In this document: positions 24,211 to 32,898 of the stretch, piece after piece | Numbering within the stretch: the first letter of the stretch is position 1 | How the letters are laid out: each line of letters starts with the position of its first letter | Program-made: the position numbers and the translations under genes | Assembly (NCBI GenBank): GCA_965229005.1 | Contig: CBDDIP010000001.1 | Location: 682,001 to 746,000 of the forward strand | Source: CBDDIP01 sp965229005 | GTDB taxonomy: Bacteria > Actinomycetota > Acidimicrobiia > Acidimicrobiales > Ilumatobacteraceae | Length of the DNA stretch: 64,000 bases | Reading direction: 5' to 3' | The notes under the pieces: model-generated | Database searches by the model: none | What the model was told of the DNA's origin: nothing | The model's input: only the letters and a program-made list of their open reading frames with translations

Positions 24211-25045
24211 ACCACTGCTGACGCTGTTCGGCGGACCCGTGCGTCCACTCTTCGGGGTTCACCTGACCGCCGGACTGCTCCTGGATCCGATCGTCACCCA
24301 CACCTTCAGCCGCGGCGAGCGCCTCGTTGATCTCGTCCGGTGACGAGAGCACGTCGCGCGATCCGACCCACACGCCGGCGAAGCAATCGGCTTGCAGCTC
24401 GAGTGCGATCGAGTACTTGTTGGCGTTGCTCGGATCGTTCTGCTGCGCCTTCTGCACCTGAGCGTTGGTCCCCAGGATGTTCTGCACGTGGTGGCCGTAC
24501 TCGTGGGCGACGATGTACTGCTCGGCGAGGTCGCTGGTGGTGCCGATCAGCTGCTGCTCGAGCTGCTGCATGAAACCGAGGTCGAGGTACACCTGCTCAT
24601 CGACCGGGCAGTAGAACGGCCCGACCTGTGAGGTGGCGTTGCCGCACCCCGTGTTGGTGCTGTCGGTGAAGAACTCGGTGAACGCGTCGCGATACTCCGT
24701 GCCGAAGTACTGCGGCAGCGCGATCTTCCAGTACGCCGAGACGTCGTTGACCGCACCGCAGACGACCTGTTCCAGCTCGGTCGAGCACGCCTGGCCCGAC
24801 GTGGGCGTGCCCTCGTTCGTGGATGCCAACGACTGGCCCGAGTTGAGGAGCTTGGGCAGGAACACGGCCGCCAGGGCGATGATGATGCCGAGGATCCCGC
24901 CGCCTGCCTTCAAACCACCGGGAAGGCCGCCACCACCGCCACCACCCATCCCGGGAAACAACCCGCCGAGGCCGCCACCACCGCCGCCACCCTGGCCGCG
25001 AGCGTCCTTGATCAACGAGCCGTCAGTGCTCCGGATCTTCGTCAT
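24152..25045 (-). CDS. Neutral zinc metallopeptidase (YpfJ family)
   Basis: The protein has 297 residues. The N-terminal 45 residues are Gly-rich (GQGGGGGGGLGGLFPGMGG), a known feature of the family, then a single transmembrane helix (GGILGIIIALAAVFLPKLL) anchors it. The outer domain has the zinc motif HEYGHHVQN and downstream ALELQADCFAGVW with the third ligand, plus Cys residues likely in disulfides (ACSTELEQVVCG). AGGGGAG/AGGGAC precedes the ATG. The substrate is unknown; the protein should be cell-surface exposed. Confidence 0.92.
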   Translation of the reverse strand: MTKIRSTDGSLIKDARGQGGGGGGGLGGLFPGMGGGGGGGLPGGLKAGGGILGIIIALAAVFLPKLLNSGQSLASTNEGTPTSGQACSTELEQVVCGAVNDVSAYWKIALPQYFGTEYRDAFTEFFTDSTNTGCGNATSQVGPFYCPVDEQVYLDLGFMQQLEQQLIGTTSDLAEQYIVAHEYGHHVQNILGTNAQVQKAQQNDPSNANKYSIALELQADCFAGVWVGSRDVLSSPDEINEALAAAEGVGDDRIQEQSGGQVNPEEWTHGSAEQRQQWFTKGFQTQDPRQCNTFQDV

Positions 25046-25086
25046 GTCCCTGTACTCCCCTGTGCGTCCGCCGTCGAAACGTGAGG

Positions 25087-26070
25087 CTACGCGCTGGCGC
25101 GCTGCGCGCGGCGCACGCCGCGCATGCCCACTGCACCGGCACCGACCAGCGGTCCGCGGTCACCCAGGCGGGCCGGCGTGATGCGCGCCGAGCGACTGAA
25201 CGAGAGCTGGCTGTGCTCGCTGAGCGTCTCCTGCGCGGCGTTGAAGAACGTCGCCCCGAAGCCGAGCGCCACCGAGCCGCCGACGACCGCGAGATCGAGG
25301 TCGAGCAGGTTGCACACCGAGGCAACAGCTCGCCCGACGAGCCGGCCGGTGCGCTGCATGATCTCGTAGCTCGGTTCGGTGGGCGGGCGGCCGGTGATCG
25401 CCTCGATCGCCGGGCCGGAGGCTTCGGCCTCGAGGCACCCTCGCGAGCCGCACACGCACCGTCGGCCGTTCGGCTCGACGACGATGTGCCCGACGTGGCC
25501 GGCGTTGCCGGTGGCCCCGTCGAGCAGCTGACCGTTGAGCACGATGCCCCCGCCGACACCGGTGCTGACGACCATCGCCAGGAAGCTGTCGCGGCCTTGT
25601 GCCGCGCCGAGCCACCCTTCTGCCAGCGCGAGCGCCTTCGCGTCCAGCTCACCGAACACAGGCAACCCGGCGGACGCCGCCAACCGGTCGCGCAACGGGA
25701 ACTCCCGCCACGCGTGGATGTTCAACGGCGACACCGCCTCGGCGTTCGGCGTCACCGGACCCGCACAACCGACGCCGACCGACACGGGATCCATCTGGTG
25801 GTGACCGCGCGCGCGTTCGAGCTGCGACTGCACCATCACGTCGAGGTTCTCGTACAGCGAGTTGGCGTTGGCCGAGTGGTCGACCAACGTCTGCTCGCGA
25901 TCGATCAGCTCGCCGTGCATCGTCATCAGGCCGACAGCCATCTTCGTCCCGCCGATGTCGACGGCCAGCACGACCTTGGGACGCGCGGGAGGAGGAGCTG
26001 GCGCCGGCACTGCGTCGACGGCCTCCGCCGGTGCCGGGTCGCGCCCCGGCAGCTCGGCGTCAGCTGACAC
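25087..26070 (-). CDS. ROK family sugar kinase / glucokinase
   Basis: The protein has 327 residues. The phosphate loop VVLAVDIGGTKMAVGLM is near residue 38, preceded by an Ala/Pro-rich extension. The ROK zinc signature GHVGHIVVEPNGRRCVCGSR continues into GCLEAEASGPA (His plus CxCxxxxC). STGVGGGIVLNGQLLDGATG is the catalytic region. It most likely phosphorylates glucose or a related hexose, and without an HTH it is a kinase rather than a repressor. The GTG start overlaps the end of the upstream 2OG oxygenase gene by 11 bp. Confidence 0.9.
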   Translation of the reverse strand: MSADAELPGRDPAPAEAVDAVPAPAPPPARPKVVLAVDIGGTKMAVGLMTMHGELIDREQTLVDHSANANSLYENLDVMVQSQLERARGHHQMDPVSVGVGCAGPVTPNAEAVSPLNIHAWREFPLRDRLAASAGLPVFGELDAKALALAEGWLGAAQGRDSFLAMVVSTGVGGGIVLNGQLLDGATGNAGHVGHIVVEPNGRRCVCGSRGCLEAEASGPAIEAITGRPPTEPSYEIMQRTGRLVGRAVASVCNLLDLDLAVVGGSVALGFGATFFNAAQETLSEHSQLSFSRSARITPARLGDRGPLVGAGAVGMRGVRRAQRASA

Positions 26071-27028
26071 GCCGGGCCGTCTCCACGAGGTTGATCTCGT
26101 AGAGCACGAGATCGAGTGCGTCGGCGCTGACCATCGCCGAGTGCCGTTGCGGGTGCTCCGGGGTGATGCAACTGGCCAACGGGGTGAGCAGCGTCCACGG
26201 GGTCGGGTGGCAGAACTGCACCACGCTGTAGCGCTCGCCGCCGTAGTTCGGGTCGGCGACGACGCGATGGATGCCGGGCGGGATGATGCCGTTGGTCAGC
26301 CGCTCCAACATCATCCCGGTGTTGATGATGACTTGCCCCTGCGGTGCGACGGCGTCGACCCAGGCGCCATCGACCAGCACCTGCAGACCCGGCGCGGTCG
26401 CCCGAGGCAGCGCGGTGATCAGGTTGATGTCGCCGTGCGCGCCGGCCCACACGTGCGTGCCGCCGGGCGACTCGACCATCGGTGGGTAGCGGATGGCGCG
26501 GGTGAGCGTGGCGCCGTTGTGGGTCATCTCGTCGAAGAACGTCTCGTGGCAGCCGAGGCCTTCGGCGATCACGCGCAGGAAGCGACGCTGGAGGTCTTCG
26601 ATCGTGTTGTGGAAGTCGGTGAGCACCTTTTCGATGCCGGGCACGGCGGCCTCAGGAAGGACCTGTGGGCCGTAGCGATGCGGGTAGCGGTCGCGCAGCG
26701 GGTGCCCGACCGGCAACGACCGGCCCCAGTTGAGCATCTCCTTCCAGTCCGGTACGTCGCTGCTCGCCGCGGTCTCCACCAGCAGACCGGTGTAGCCCGT
26801 CTGACCGTGGGTCTCCGGGGCGGTGAACTGCTGCTTCTCGTCGGTCGGCTTGCCGAAGAACTCGGCGAGCATCCCGTACGCGGTGTCGAGCATGTCTTCG
26901 GAGAGGTCGTGGCGGGTATAGACGAACCCGGTGACCAGGCTGCGACGCACGCCGTCGACCACCGCCGCACGTTGCGACGAGGTACCACGTTCGAAGGCCA
27001 GCAGGTCAACCTCGAGAATGTCGCTCAC
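26060..27028 (-). CDS. 2-oxoglutarate/Fe(II) oxygenase, isopenicillin N synthase-like
   Basis: The protein has 322 residues from the GTG at 27028. An N-terminal DIOX_N-like part (GFVYTRHDLSEDMLDTAYGM, LAEFFGKPTDEK) precedes the double-stranded beta-helix with iron ligands in GAHGDINLITALP (His, Asp) and GIHRVV (His). A later RYSVVQF supplies the Arg that binds 2-oxoglutarate. Substrate unknown; homologues include gibberellin-oxidase-like and ethylene-forming enzymes. TACGGT seven bases upstream supports the GTG; longer in-frame starts run under the divergent sigma-factor gene. Co-directional with the ROK kinase. Confidence 0.85.
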   Translation of the reverse strand: MSDILEVDLLAFERGTSSQRAAVVDGVRRSLVTGFVYTRHDLSEDMLDTAYGMLAEFFGKPTDEKQQFTAPETHGQTGYTGLLVETAASSDVPDWKEMLNWGRSLPVGHPLRDRYPHRYGPQVLPEAAVPGIEKVLTDFHNTIEDLQRRFLRVIAEGLGCHETFFDEMTHNGATLTRAIRYPPMVESPGGTHVWAGAHGDINLITALPRATAPGLQVLVDGAWVDAVAPQGQVIINTGMMLERLTNGIIPPGIHRVVADPNYGGERYSVVQFCHPTPWTLLTPLASCITPEHPQRHSAMVSADALDLVLYEINLVETARRVS

Positions 27029-27035
27029 GTGCACC

Positions 27036-27041
27036 ACCGTA
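27036..27041 (-). promoter_or_regulatory. Predicted -10 element (TACGGT), leaderless
   Basis: On the minus strand TACGGT lies seven bases before the GTG of the 2OG oxygenase gene and decides between several possible starts. Confidence 0.5.
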
Positions 27042-27161
27042 GCGTCCGATGACAAGAGGTGCCCGTGGGCCAAACCGTCGACTCGCATCGTGCGTGTCAC
27101 CCATGTGCAGTTCGTGCGTCTCTCCCCGGTGGAACGGTGCGCCACCGTGGGTGACCGATCG

Positions 27162-27743
27162 GTGAGCAGGGCGGACACGACCGTCGACCTCGCCGTGATC
27201 GAGACGCTCGAGACGCTGTTCCGGGCCCACTACGGCCGGCTCGTGCGCGCCCTCACCCTGGTCAGCGGCAACCGTGAGCAGGCCGCCGACGCGGTGCAGG
27301 AGGCGTTCGTGAAGGCGCACCTCCACTGGCGCCGGGTGTCGCGCTACGACGACCCGGTCGGGTGGGTGCGCCGGGTGGCGATCAACCGCCTGCGCGACGA
27401 GCACCGTCGCAACGGTCGCAAGCAGCAGGCCATGGAGCGGCTGGCGGCTCGGCCCGACGAGGGCGACCTCGCGATCGATGCCGAGCCCTCGGCGGACGCG
27501 ACCATCATGACCACGCTGGCCGATCTGCCGCGCCAGCAGCGGTTGGCAGTCGCCCTGTTCTACGTCGACGGTCTCAGCGTGGCCGAAGTGGCAGTGGCCA
27601 TGCGGCTCAGCGAGGGCGCCGTGAAGTTCCACCTGCACCAGGGCCGCGAGCGCCTGCGCTCCGTCCTCGGCGGAGCCGATCAGCGCGCCGCGTTCCTGGA
27701 CCGCCAGCCCGTGCCGGACGCAGCGGGACCGGAGCTCGGATGA
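27162..27743 (+). CDS. ECF-type RNA polymerase sigma factor (SigE-like family)
   Basis: The protein has about 193 residues. Sigma region 2 is LETLFRAHYGRLVRALTLVS to VGWVRRVAINRLRDEHRR, including the AADAVQEAFVKAHLHW core. Region 4 reads LADLPRQQRLAVALFYVDGL, then SVAEVAVAMRLSEGAVKFHL, a clear HTH. No C-terminal extension is present beyond a short tail. The start is uncertain (GTG at 27147 or 27162). The following membrane-protein gene overlaps as ATGA and is the natural candidate for its anti-sigma partner. Confidence 0.88.
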   Translation: MSRADTTVDLAVIETLETLFRAHYGRLVRALTLVSGNREQAADAVQEAFVKAHLHWRRVSRYDDPVGWVRRVAINRLRDEHRRNGRKQQAMERLAARPDEGDLAIDAEPSADATIMTTLADLPRQQRLAVALFYVDGLSVAEVAVAMRLSEGAVKFHLHQGRERLRSVLGGADQRAAFLDRQPVPDAAGPELG

Positions 27744-28537
27744 ACGACTTCGACGATCCTCGCCTGCGCCAGCAGCTCGGCCGGTTGAGCGGCGCGTTCC
27801 CCGACGAGAACGTCGCGCTCGTCGCCGTCCGCGGCAAGGCCCGCCGCGCCCGTCGGCGCCGCGCCGCGATCCTCAGCGGCAGCACCGCCGTCGGCGCACT
27901 CGTGCTCGGGGTCGCCGCGTTCGCCGCCCAGCCGGAGTCCGCGCCCGTGCTGCGCCCCACCAGCACGTCCGCCACCGGAACGACCGAGGTCGTCGGGCTG
28001 ACGCCGACGTCGGCACCGACGACCACCACGATCGCGCCGACCACCACCGTCGACGAGTCGACGACGATCCCCCCGACCACCGCCACCGAGGTGACGGTCA
28101 CGGTGGCGCCGACCGCACCCGCCGTGCCCGAACAGCCGGTCGGCTCGGGTTCGGGCACTGGCTCCGGTTCCGGCCAGCACGGCTCGACGCCGACGACCGT
28201 GCCGAGCACCAACGTGCCAGTCGGATCGAGGACGTTCTCCGGTCAGGGTGGATCGGTGACCGTGCGGCGCCAGGGCGACCGGGTCATCGTCGTCAGCGCC
28301 GATCCGGCAGGCGGCTTCGATGCCGTGGTCGTCGACGGCAGCGGTCGTCGCGTTGAGGTGCGGTTCACGTCAGGCGACGGCCACGTCACTCGCATCCGCG
28401 TGTCGTTGGAGGACGGTCGACTGGTGCCCGACGTGCGCGAGTCCGACGGCGATGGCGACGATCATCCCGGCGGTTGGGGCGGCGACAGCAGCGGTCCGGG
28501 CGGCCCGGGTGACGGCCACGGCGACACGCCCGGCTGA
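27740..28537 (+). CDS. Single-pass membrane protein, possible anti-sigma partner
   Basis: The protein has 265 residues. Residues 1-45 are cytoplasmic and basic toward the membrane (KARRARRRRAA). One transmembrane helix follows (GSTAVGALVLGVAAFAA). A Thr/Pro-rich linker (about 75-165), a short beta-rich outer part (TFSGQGGSVTVRRQGDRVIV) and an Asp/Gly-rich tail (about 240-265) complete it. No zinc-binding anti-sigma motif (HxxxCxxC) is visible in the N-terminal part, so the role rests on the ATGA coupling to the ECF sigma gene and the topology. Confidence 0.65.
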   Translation: MNDFDDPRLRQQLGRLSGAFPDENVALVAVRGKARRARRRRAAILSGSTAVGALVLGVAAFAAQPESAPVLRPTSTSATGTTEVVGLTPTSAPTTTTIAPTTTVDESTTIPPTTATEVTVTVAPTAPAVPEQPVGSGSGTGSGSGQHGSTPTTVPSTNVPVGSRTFSGQGGSVTVRRQGDRVIVVSADPAGGFDAVVVDGSGRRVEVRFTSGDGHVTRIRVSLEDGRLVPDVRESDGDGDDHPGGWGGDSSGPGGPGDGHGDTPG

Positions 28538-28554
28538 CGCGCCAGAATGCAACG

Positions 28555-29220
28555 GTGACCACCGACTGGAACCCGGTGCTGCGGGGTGAGCTGGCCAAGC
28601 CCTACTGGGCGCCGCTGCAGGCGTTCGTCGCCGACGAGCGACAACGACACACGGTGTACCCACCGCACGAGGACGTCTTCGCCGCTTTGCACCTCACGTC
28701 GTTCGCCTCGACGCGCGTCGTCATCCTCGGACAGGACCCGTACCACGGCCCGCGACAGGCACACGGCCTGTGCTTCTCCGTTCGCCGCGGCGTGGCCATC
28801 CCGCCGTCGCTGCTCAACGTCTTCAAGGAGCTCAACAGCGACCTCGGCATCACCACGCCGGGGCACGGCAACCTCGAGGCGTGGGCCGAGCAGGGCGTGC
28901 TGCTCCTGAACACCACGCTCACGGTGCGCGCCGGCCAGGCGGCGTCGCATCAGGGGAAGGGATGGGAGATCTTCACCGACGAGGTGCTGCGCACGGTCGC
29001 CGCCAAGGAGCACCCGGTCGTGTTCATCCTGTGGGGTGCCAGCGCGCGCAAGAAGCAGCCGCTCGTGCAGGCGGCCGGCCGGCACGTGATCATCGAGTCG
29101 GCACACCCGTCACCACTCAGCGCGCACAACGGCTTCTTCGGCAGCAAGCCGTTCAGCCGCACCAACGACGCGCTGACGTCAGCCGGGCTGCCACCGATCG
29201 ACTGGTCACTTCCAGCCTGA
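28555..29220 (+). CDS. ung: Uracil-DNA glycosylase, family 1
   Basis: The protein (221 residues, normal length) excises uracil from DNA. The catalytic water-activating loop VVILGQDPYHGP contains Asp61, Tyr63 and His64; LCFSVRRGVAIPPSLLNVFK, GVLLLNTTLTV and the DNA-intercalating HPSPLSAHNGFFGSKPFS loop are all present. A GTG start 17 bp after the preceding gene gives the expected N terminus. Function is confident by motif. Confidence 0.96.
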   Translation: MTTDWNPVLRGELAKPYWAPLQAFVADERQRHTVYPPHEDVFAALHLTSFASTRVVILGQDPYHGPRQAHGLCFSVRRGVAIPPSLLNVFKELNSDLGITTPGHGNLEAWAEQGVLLLNTTLTVRAGQAASHQGKGWEIFTDEVLRTVAAKEHPVVFILWGASARKKQPLVQAAGRHVIIESAHPSPLSAHNGFFGSKPFSRTNDALTSAGLPPIDWSLPA

Positions 29221-29253
29221 TCGGGGCTGCCCGACTGACGTCACGCACTCAGA

Positions 29254-31043
29254 TCACGAGCCTCCGGCAGGACTCGGGTAGTCCTTGGGCTCCTCACCGG
29301 GCGGCGGGGTGGTGTAGATCGTCACCGTGCCGTCGTTCTGGAAGAGCTTGTCCTCGGTCGGCCACTCACCCGGCAGGTAGCGCTTGCCACCGTCGGGGAA
29401 GCGATACATGCCCGTGCCCTCCTTGCGGATCTCGTCGGGGCCGGTGGCCGTCGGGTCCCAGAAGAACACCGTCGCGTCGTCCACGCCGAGGTAATCCGTC
29501 TCCGGCCAGATGCCCTTGTCGCCGTATGACAGCGACGGCTGGCCGATGGCACGGGTGGTCGGCTCACCGGCGAACAGCGCATCGCGGAACGCCTCGGGAG
29601 TCAGGTTCGGACCGACGGATTCGACGACGGCGAAGAACAACGCCGGGTTCGGCTGGATGACGCCGATGTAGCCGGGTGCCGGCGGGTCCTGACCGGTGAA
29701 CCACTTGTACACGGCGAACGCACCGATCTTCGTCGCGTCTGCCTTGGCGGCCAGCTGGGTGACGCCGAAGGCGTGCGCCCACTGCTGCTGGTCGTACGTG
29801 CGGGCGAACGCGTTGGTGTCCATCAACGTCGAAGCAGCCACGACCCACTCGGGGAAGTACTCCTGGGCGGTTGCCTCGGTGGTGAAGTCGCGAGGTGCCA
29901 CCGGGTCACCGCTGAAGATCACGGTGGTGATGCCAGACGCCTTCAGCTTGGTGATCACCTGCACGGCGGTCTGCTGGATCGAGGACGGGTCGAGGACGTA
30001 CGGGATGACCTCGGCGAGCGGCGCGCCGGCGTCGCTCATCGACGTCGCGAACCGATTGGCCAGCTCCTCGGATGCGCCACTGCTGTTGAGGTAGACGAGG
30101 CCGAATTTGCGCGGCGACCCGGTGAACTCGTCACCGGCGTGCTCGGCGTTCTTGCCGACGAGCTGCTTGGTGATGAACTCGACGACGTGCTCCTGCTTCT
30201 GGGCGGCGCTGCCATCGAGGCCCCACACGTACGGTGAGCGCTCGGCGTACCACTCGGGCGTCTGGCCCGGCGTGCAGCCGATGCACATCACCTTGCGGGC
30301 GGAGAGCTCGTCGGCGAAGGCACTGGTCAGCGCCGGCCCGCCGAGCACGACGAACGGGGTGTACTCCTCGGCGATCTGCGCTGCGTCGGCGCGGGCGGCC
30401 ACCTCGTCGGAGGCGTTGCCCGTGCCCTCGTAGGTGATCAGGTTGATCTTGCGGCCGTAGAGCTCGTAGTACGCCTGGTAGAAGTCCATCAACCCGGTCA
30501 TCGTGTCCGCGATCTGGGCGTTGGTGTCGTCGACCGCGATCGCGTCGGTGATGTACTTGATGATCGGGTCACCCCGCCTGGCCGAGGTAGACGACGATCG
30601 TGATCTCGTCGGCGGTCACGCCCGGCGAGGTGGCCCCGCCGTTGTCGCCGGTGAACGGCGCGTAGCAGTCGGCGGCGAAGAAGTCGGGCACGGCGACGTT
30701 GCCCGTCGTCGTGTCGCAGGCGATCGCCCCAGTCGACCTGACCCTCGATGCCCTGTGCCTTGGCCTGGTCGTAGGACAGCGGGAACGTGATCTCGCCGGA
30801 GGGCGGTGTCGTCCCACTCGTCCCCGGCGTGGTGCCACCCGATGTCGGCGTCGTCTCCGGGGTGGTGGGCGCGACGCTCACGGGGAGCGTGGTGTCCGCA
30901 CCCTTCTTGTCGTCGTCACCACTCGTGGCGATCACGATCCCGGCGCCGATGGCCACCACGGCCACCACGCCGACGATCGGCCCCCATCGCTTGAGGTTGC
31001 GGTTCCCCCCGGAACCGCTGCCCGTCGAGCTGGCTGGTTGCAT
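29254..31043 (-). pseudogene. Branched-chain-type ABC substrate-binding protein, two frameshifts
   Basis: The N-terminal frame (from ATG at 31043) encodes a membrane anchor (WGPIVGVVAVVAIGAGIVIA), a Thr/Gly-rich linker and the mature start SYDQAKAQGIEGQVDWGD. Reading then moves to a second frame at about 30720 (extra base in a CGCCTGC run). There TTTGNVAVPDFFAADCYAPF and ITIVVYLGQAG follow. A second extra base at 30572-30575 (a run of four C, plus strand) moves it to a third frame, which continues DPIIKYITDAIAVDDTNAQI and the rest of a periplasmic-binding fold to 29254. Removing one base at each site restores an uninterrupted product of about 595 residues. Either a decaying gene or sequencing errors; it follows a truncated ATPase gene. 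Confidence 0.8.
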
Positions 31044-31044
31044 G

Positions 31045-32898
31045 TCAGGTCCCCACGCGCGGTCGGGCGATGAACGCCATGCCGAGCGCAAGCATCTGCT
31101 GCTGCCCGCCACTCAGGTCCGCCGCCGATCGTCCCATCCGCTCGCGCAGGATGGGGAAGATCGTCAGCACCTCTTCGGTGGCCGCGTCGATGGCCGACTG
31201 GTCGCGGCGCCGCGTCCATCCCGCGAGGCGCAGGTTCTCCGCAACGGTGAGGCCGCCGAACACCCCTTGGCCGCCGGGCATCTGGCTGATCCCGAGCGTG
31301 GCGATCTCGTTCGGGGGCGCGTGCGTGACGTCGCGTCCATCGAGGACCACCGCCCCGCGGTCGGCCTCGACGACACCGCTGATCACCTTCAGCAGCGTGC
31401 TCTTGCCGGCACCGTTCGTCCCGAGCAGGGCGACGATCTCGCCCTCCTTCACGTCGATGTCCACCTCGAACAGCACCTGACGGCCGGCGTAGCCGGCGCT
31501 GACGGCACGTACCAGCAGCAGATCGGCCTCGCCCTGACGACGTTGGTACAGCGCCTCGCTGCGTGCCATCGTCGCCTTCCAGACCTGGGCGATGTCCGCG
31601 TCGATGACGCTGGCCGCGGTGCCGAGGATGAGTGCGCCGATGACGAACAACGGCACCATCACGAGCATCCCCCAGCGGATCCCGACGTGCCCGCTGATCC
31701 AGCCGATGAGCGGCAGCACGAGCAGACCCGGGATGACCCACAGGGAGGCGACCGAGAACCCCGTGGCACGAGCGCGAGGCGGGATCGCCAGCGACAGCGA
31801 GGCGAGGATGCCGGGCCCGAGCATGGCCAGCATCGCCGAGATCACGCAGTTGATCCCCACGGCGACGATGATGTTCGGCGCGATCGCGAACGCCATCGAC
31901 ACGACCGCGGTGAGCAGTGCCACACGCGACAGGAACTTGATCAGGCCGTTCATGTTGCCCAAGTAGCGCTTGGTGACGATGCGCGAGCCGACCACCAGCC
32001 CGACGAGCTGGAACGGTTCGGCGATCGCCGCGGCCACACCGCGGGCACGCTCGTCGAGGTTGAACTCCTGCTCGTACATCAGCGAGGCGAGCACGACGAA
32101 ACCGATCAGCGCGGTGGCCAGGAACGGCAGGCTCCACCACATCCGGCGCAGGCTCTCCACCTTCTGCACGGTGCGCCAGCTCTCGGCGAACGACGGGGTC
32201 GTCTCCTCGGTGTTGATGACGTCGTCGCTGGCACCCATCGCCTGGCGTTCCCACCTGCCACGCACCGGCTCGCGCAGACGCAGCGCCATGAAGGCGAAGA
32301 TGATCGTGGGGATGACGAAGACGAAGAACGGCGCCCGCCACCCGAAGTTGTACGCCAGGAGCCCTGCCGAGAGCGGGCCGATGAAGCTGCCCAGCGCGTT
32401 CGCCGCGCGGTGCGTGCTGAACACCCTGCTGCGCGAATCGATCGGGTAGTAGTCGGCGAGCAGCGAGTTGTGCGTCGGGTCGATGACGGCCTTGCCGAGC
32501 GAGCTGCCGCTGCGAGCGATGGCCAGCAGCACGACACCGCTGGCGAGCCCCGTGAGCCCGCTGAACAACGCCCAGATGATGGCGCCGATGATCGCCAGGG
32601 GAACGCGCTTGGCCCGGTCGGCGTACTGGGCGATCGGCACCTGCAGCGCCAGTGCGGCGATGGACACCAGGCCGACGAGGCCGAGCACCTTGGTGTTGTC
32701 GAGGTTGAACTCGTCGCGGATGTTCGGCAGCAGGATGCCGAAGGCCGTGCGGTCGAGCTCATCGACGGCGTTGAGCGCGAAGAGGATCGCCAGCGGGTAG
32801 GCCGGTTGGCCGCCGCACACACCCTGCAGCCAGACCATCGGGTGGCGCACACCGGCGGCGAACTTGCCGGCCTCGTTCTTCAACCCGCCGCCGCTCAC
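31045..32898 (-). CDS. MFS domain fused to truncated LivF-type ABC ATPase
   Basis: The product has 617 residues. Residues 1-430 form a 12-helix MFS carrier (DELDRTAFGILLPNIRDEFN; RSGSSLGKAVIDPTHNSLLA; THRAANALGSFIGPLSAG). Residues 455-617 form a LivF-like ATPase start: Walker A LLGTNGAGKSTLLKVISG, Q-region QMPGGQGVFGGLTVAENL and signature DLSGGQQQMLALG. It then ends with ARPRVGT and a stop where LivF proteins continue with Walker B (LLLDEP), the D-loop and the H-loop. No in-frame or shifted remnant of that part is visible before the next gene. An ATPase without Walker B should not hydrolyse ATP normally. It overlaps the LivHM gene as GTGA. Confidence 0.82.
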   Translation of the reverse strand: MSGGGLKNEAGKFAAGVRHPMVWLQGVCGGQPAYPLAILFALNAVDELDRTAFGILLPNIRDEFNLDNTKVLGLVGLVSIAALALQVPIAQYADRAKRVPLAIIGAIIWALFSGLTGLASGVVLLAIARSGSSLGKAVIDPTHNSLLADYYPIDSRSRVFSTHRAANALGSFIGPLSAGLLAYNFGWRAPFFVFVIPTIIFAFMALRLREPVRGRWERQAMGASDDVINTEETTPSFAESWRTVQKVESLRRMWWSLPFLATALIGFVVLASLMYEQEFNLDERARGVAAAIAEPFQLVGLVVGSRIVTKRYLGNMNGLIKFLSRVALLTAVVSMAFAIAPNIIVAVGINCVISAMLAMLGPGILASLSLAIPPRARATGFSVASLWVIPGLLVLPLIGWISGHVGIRWGMLVMVPLFVIGALILGTAASVIDADIAQVWKATMARSEALYQRRQGEADLLLVRAVSAGYAGRQVLFEVDIDVKEGEIVALLGTNGAGKSTLLKVISGVVEADRGAVVLDGRDVTHAPPNEIATLGISQMPGGQGVFGGLTVAENLRLAGWTRRRDQSAIDAATEEVLTIFPILRERMGRSAADLSGGQQQMLALGMAFIARPRVGT

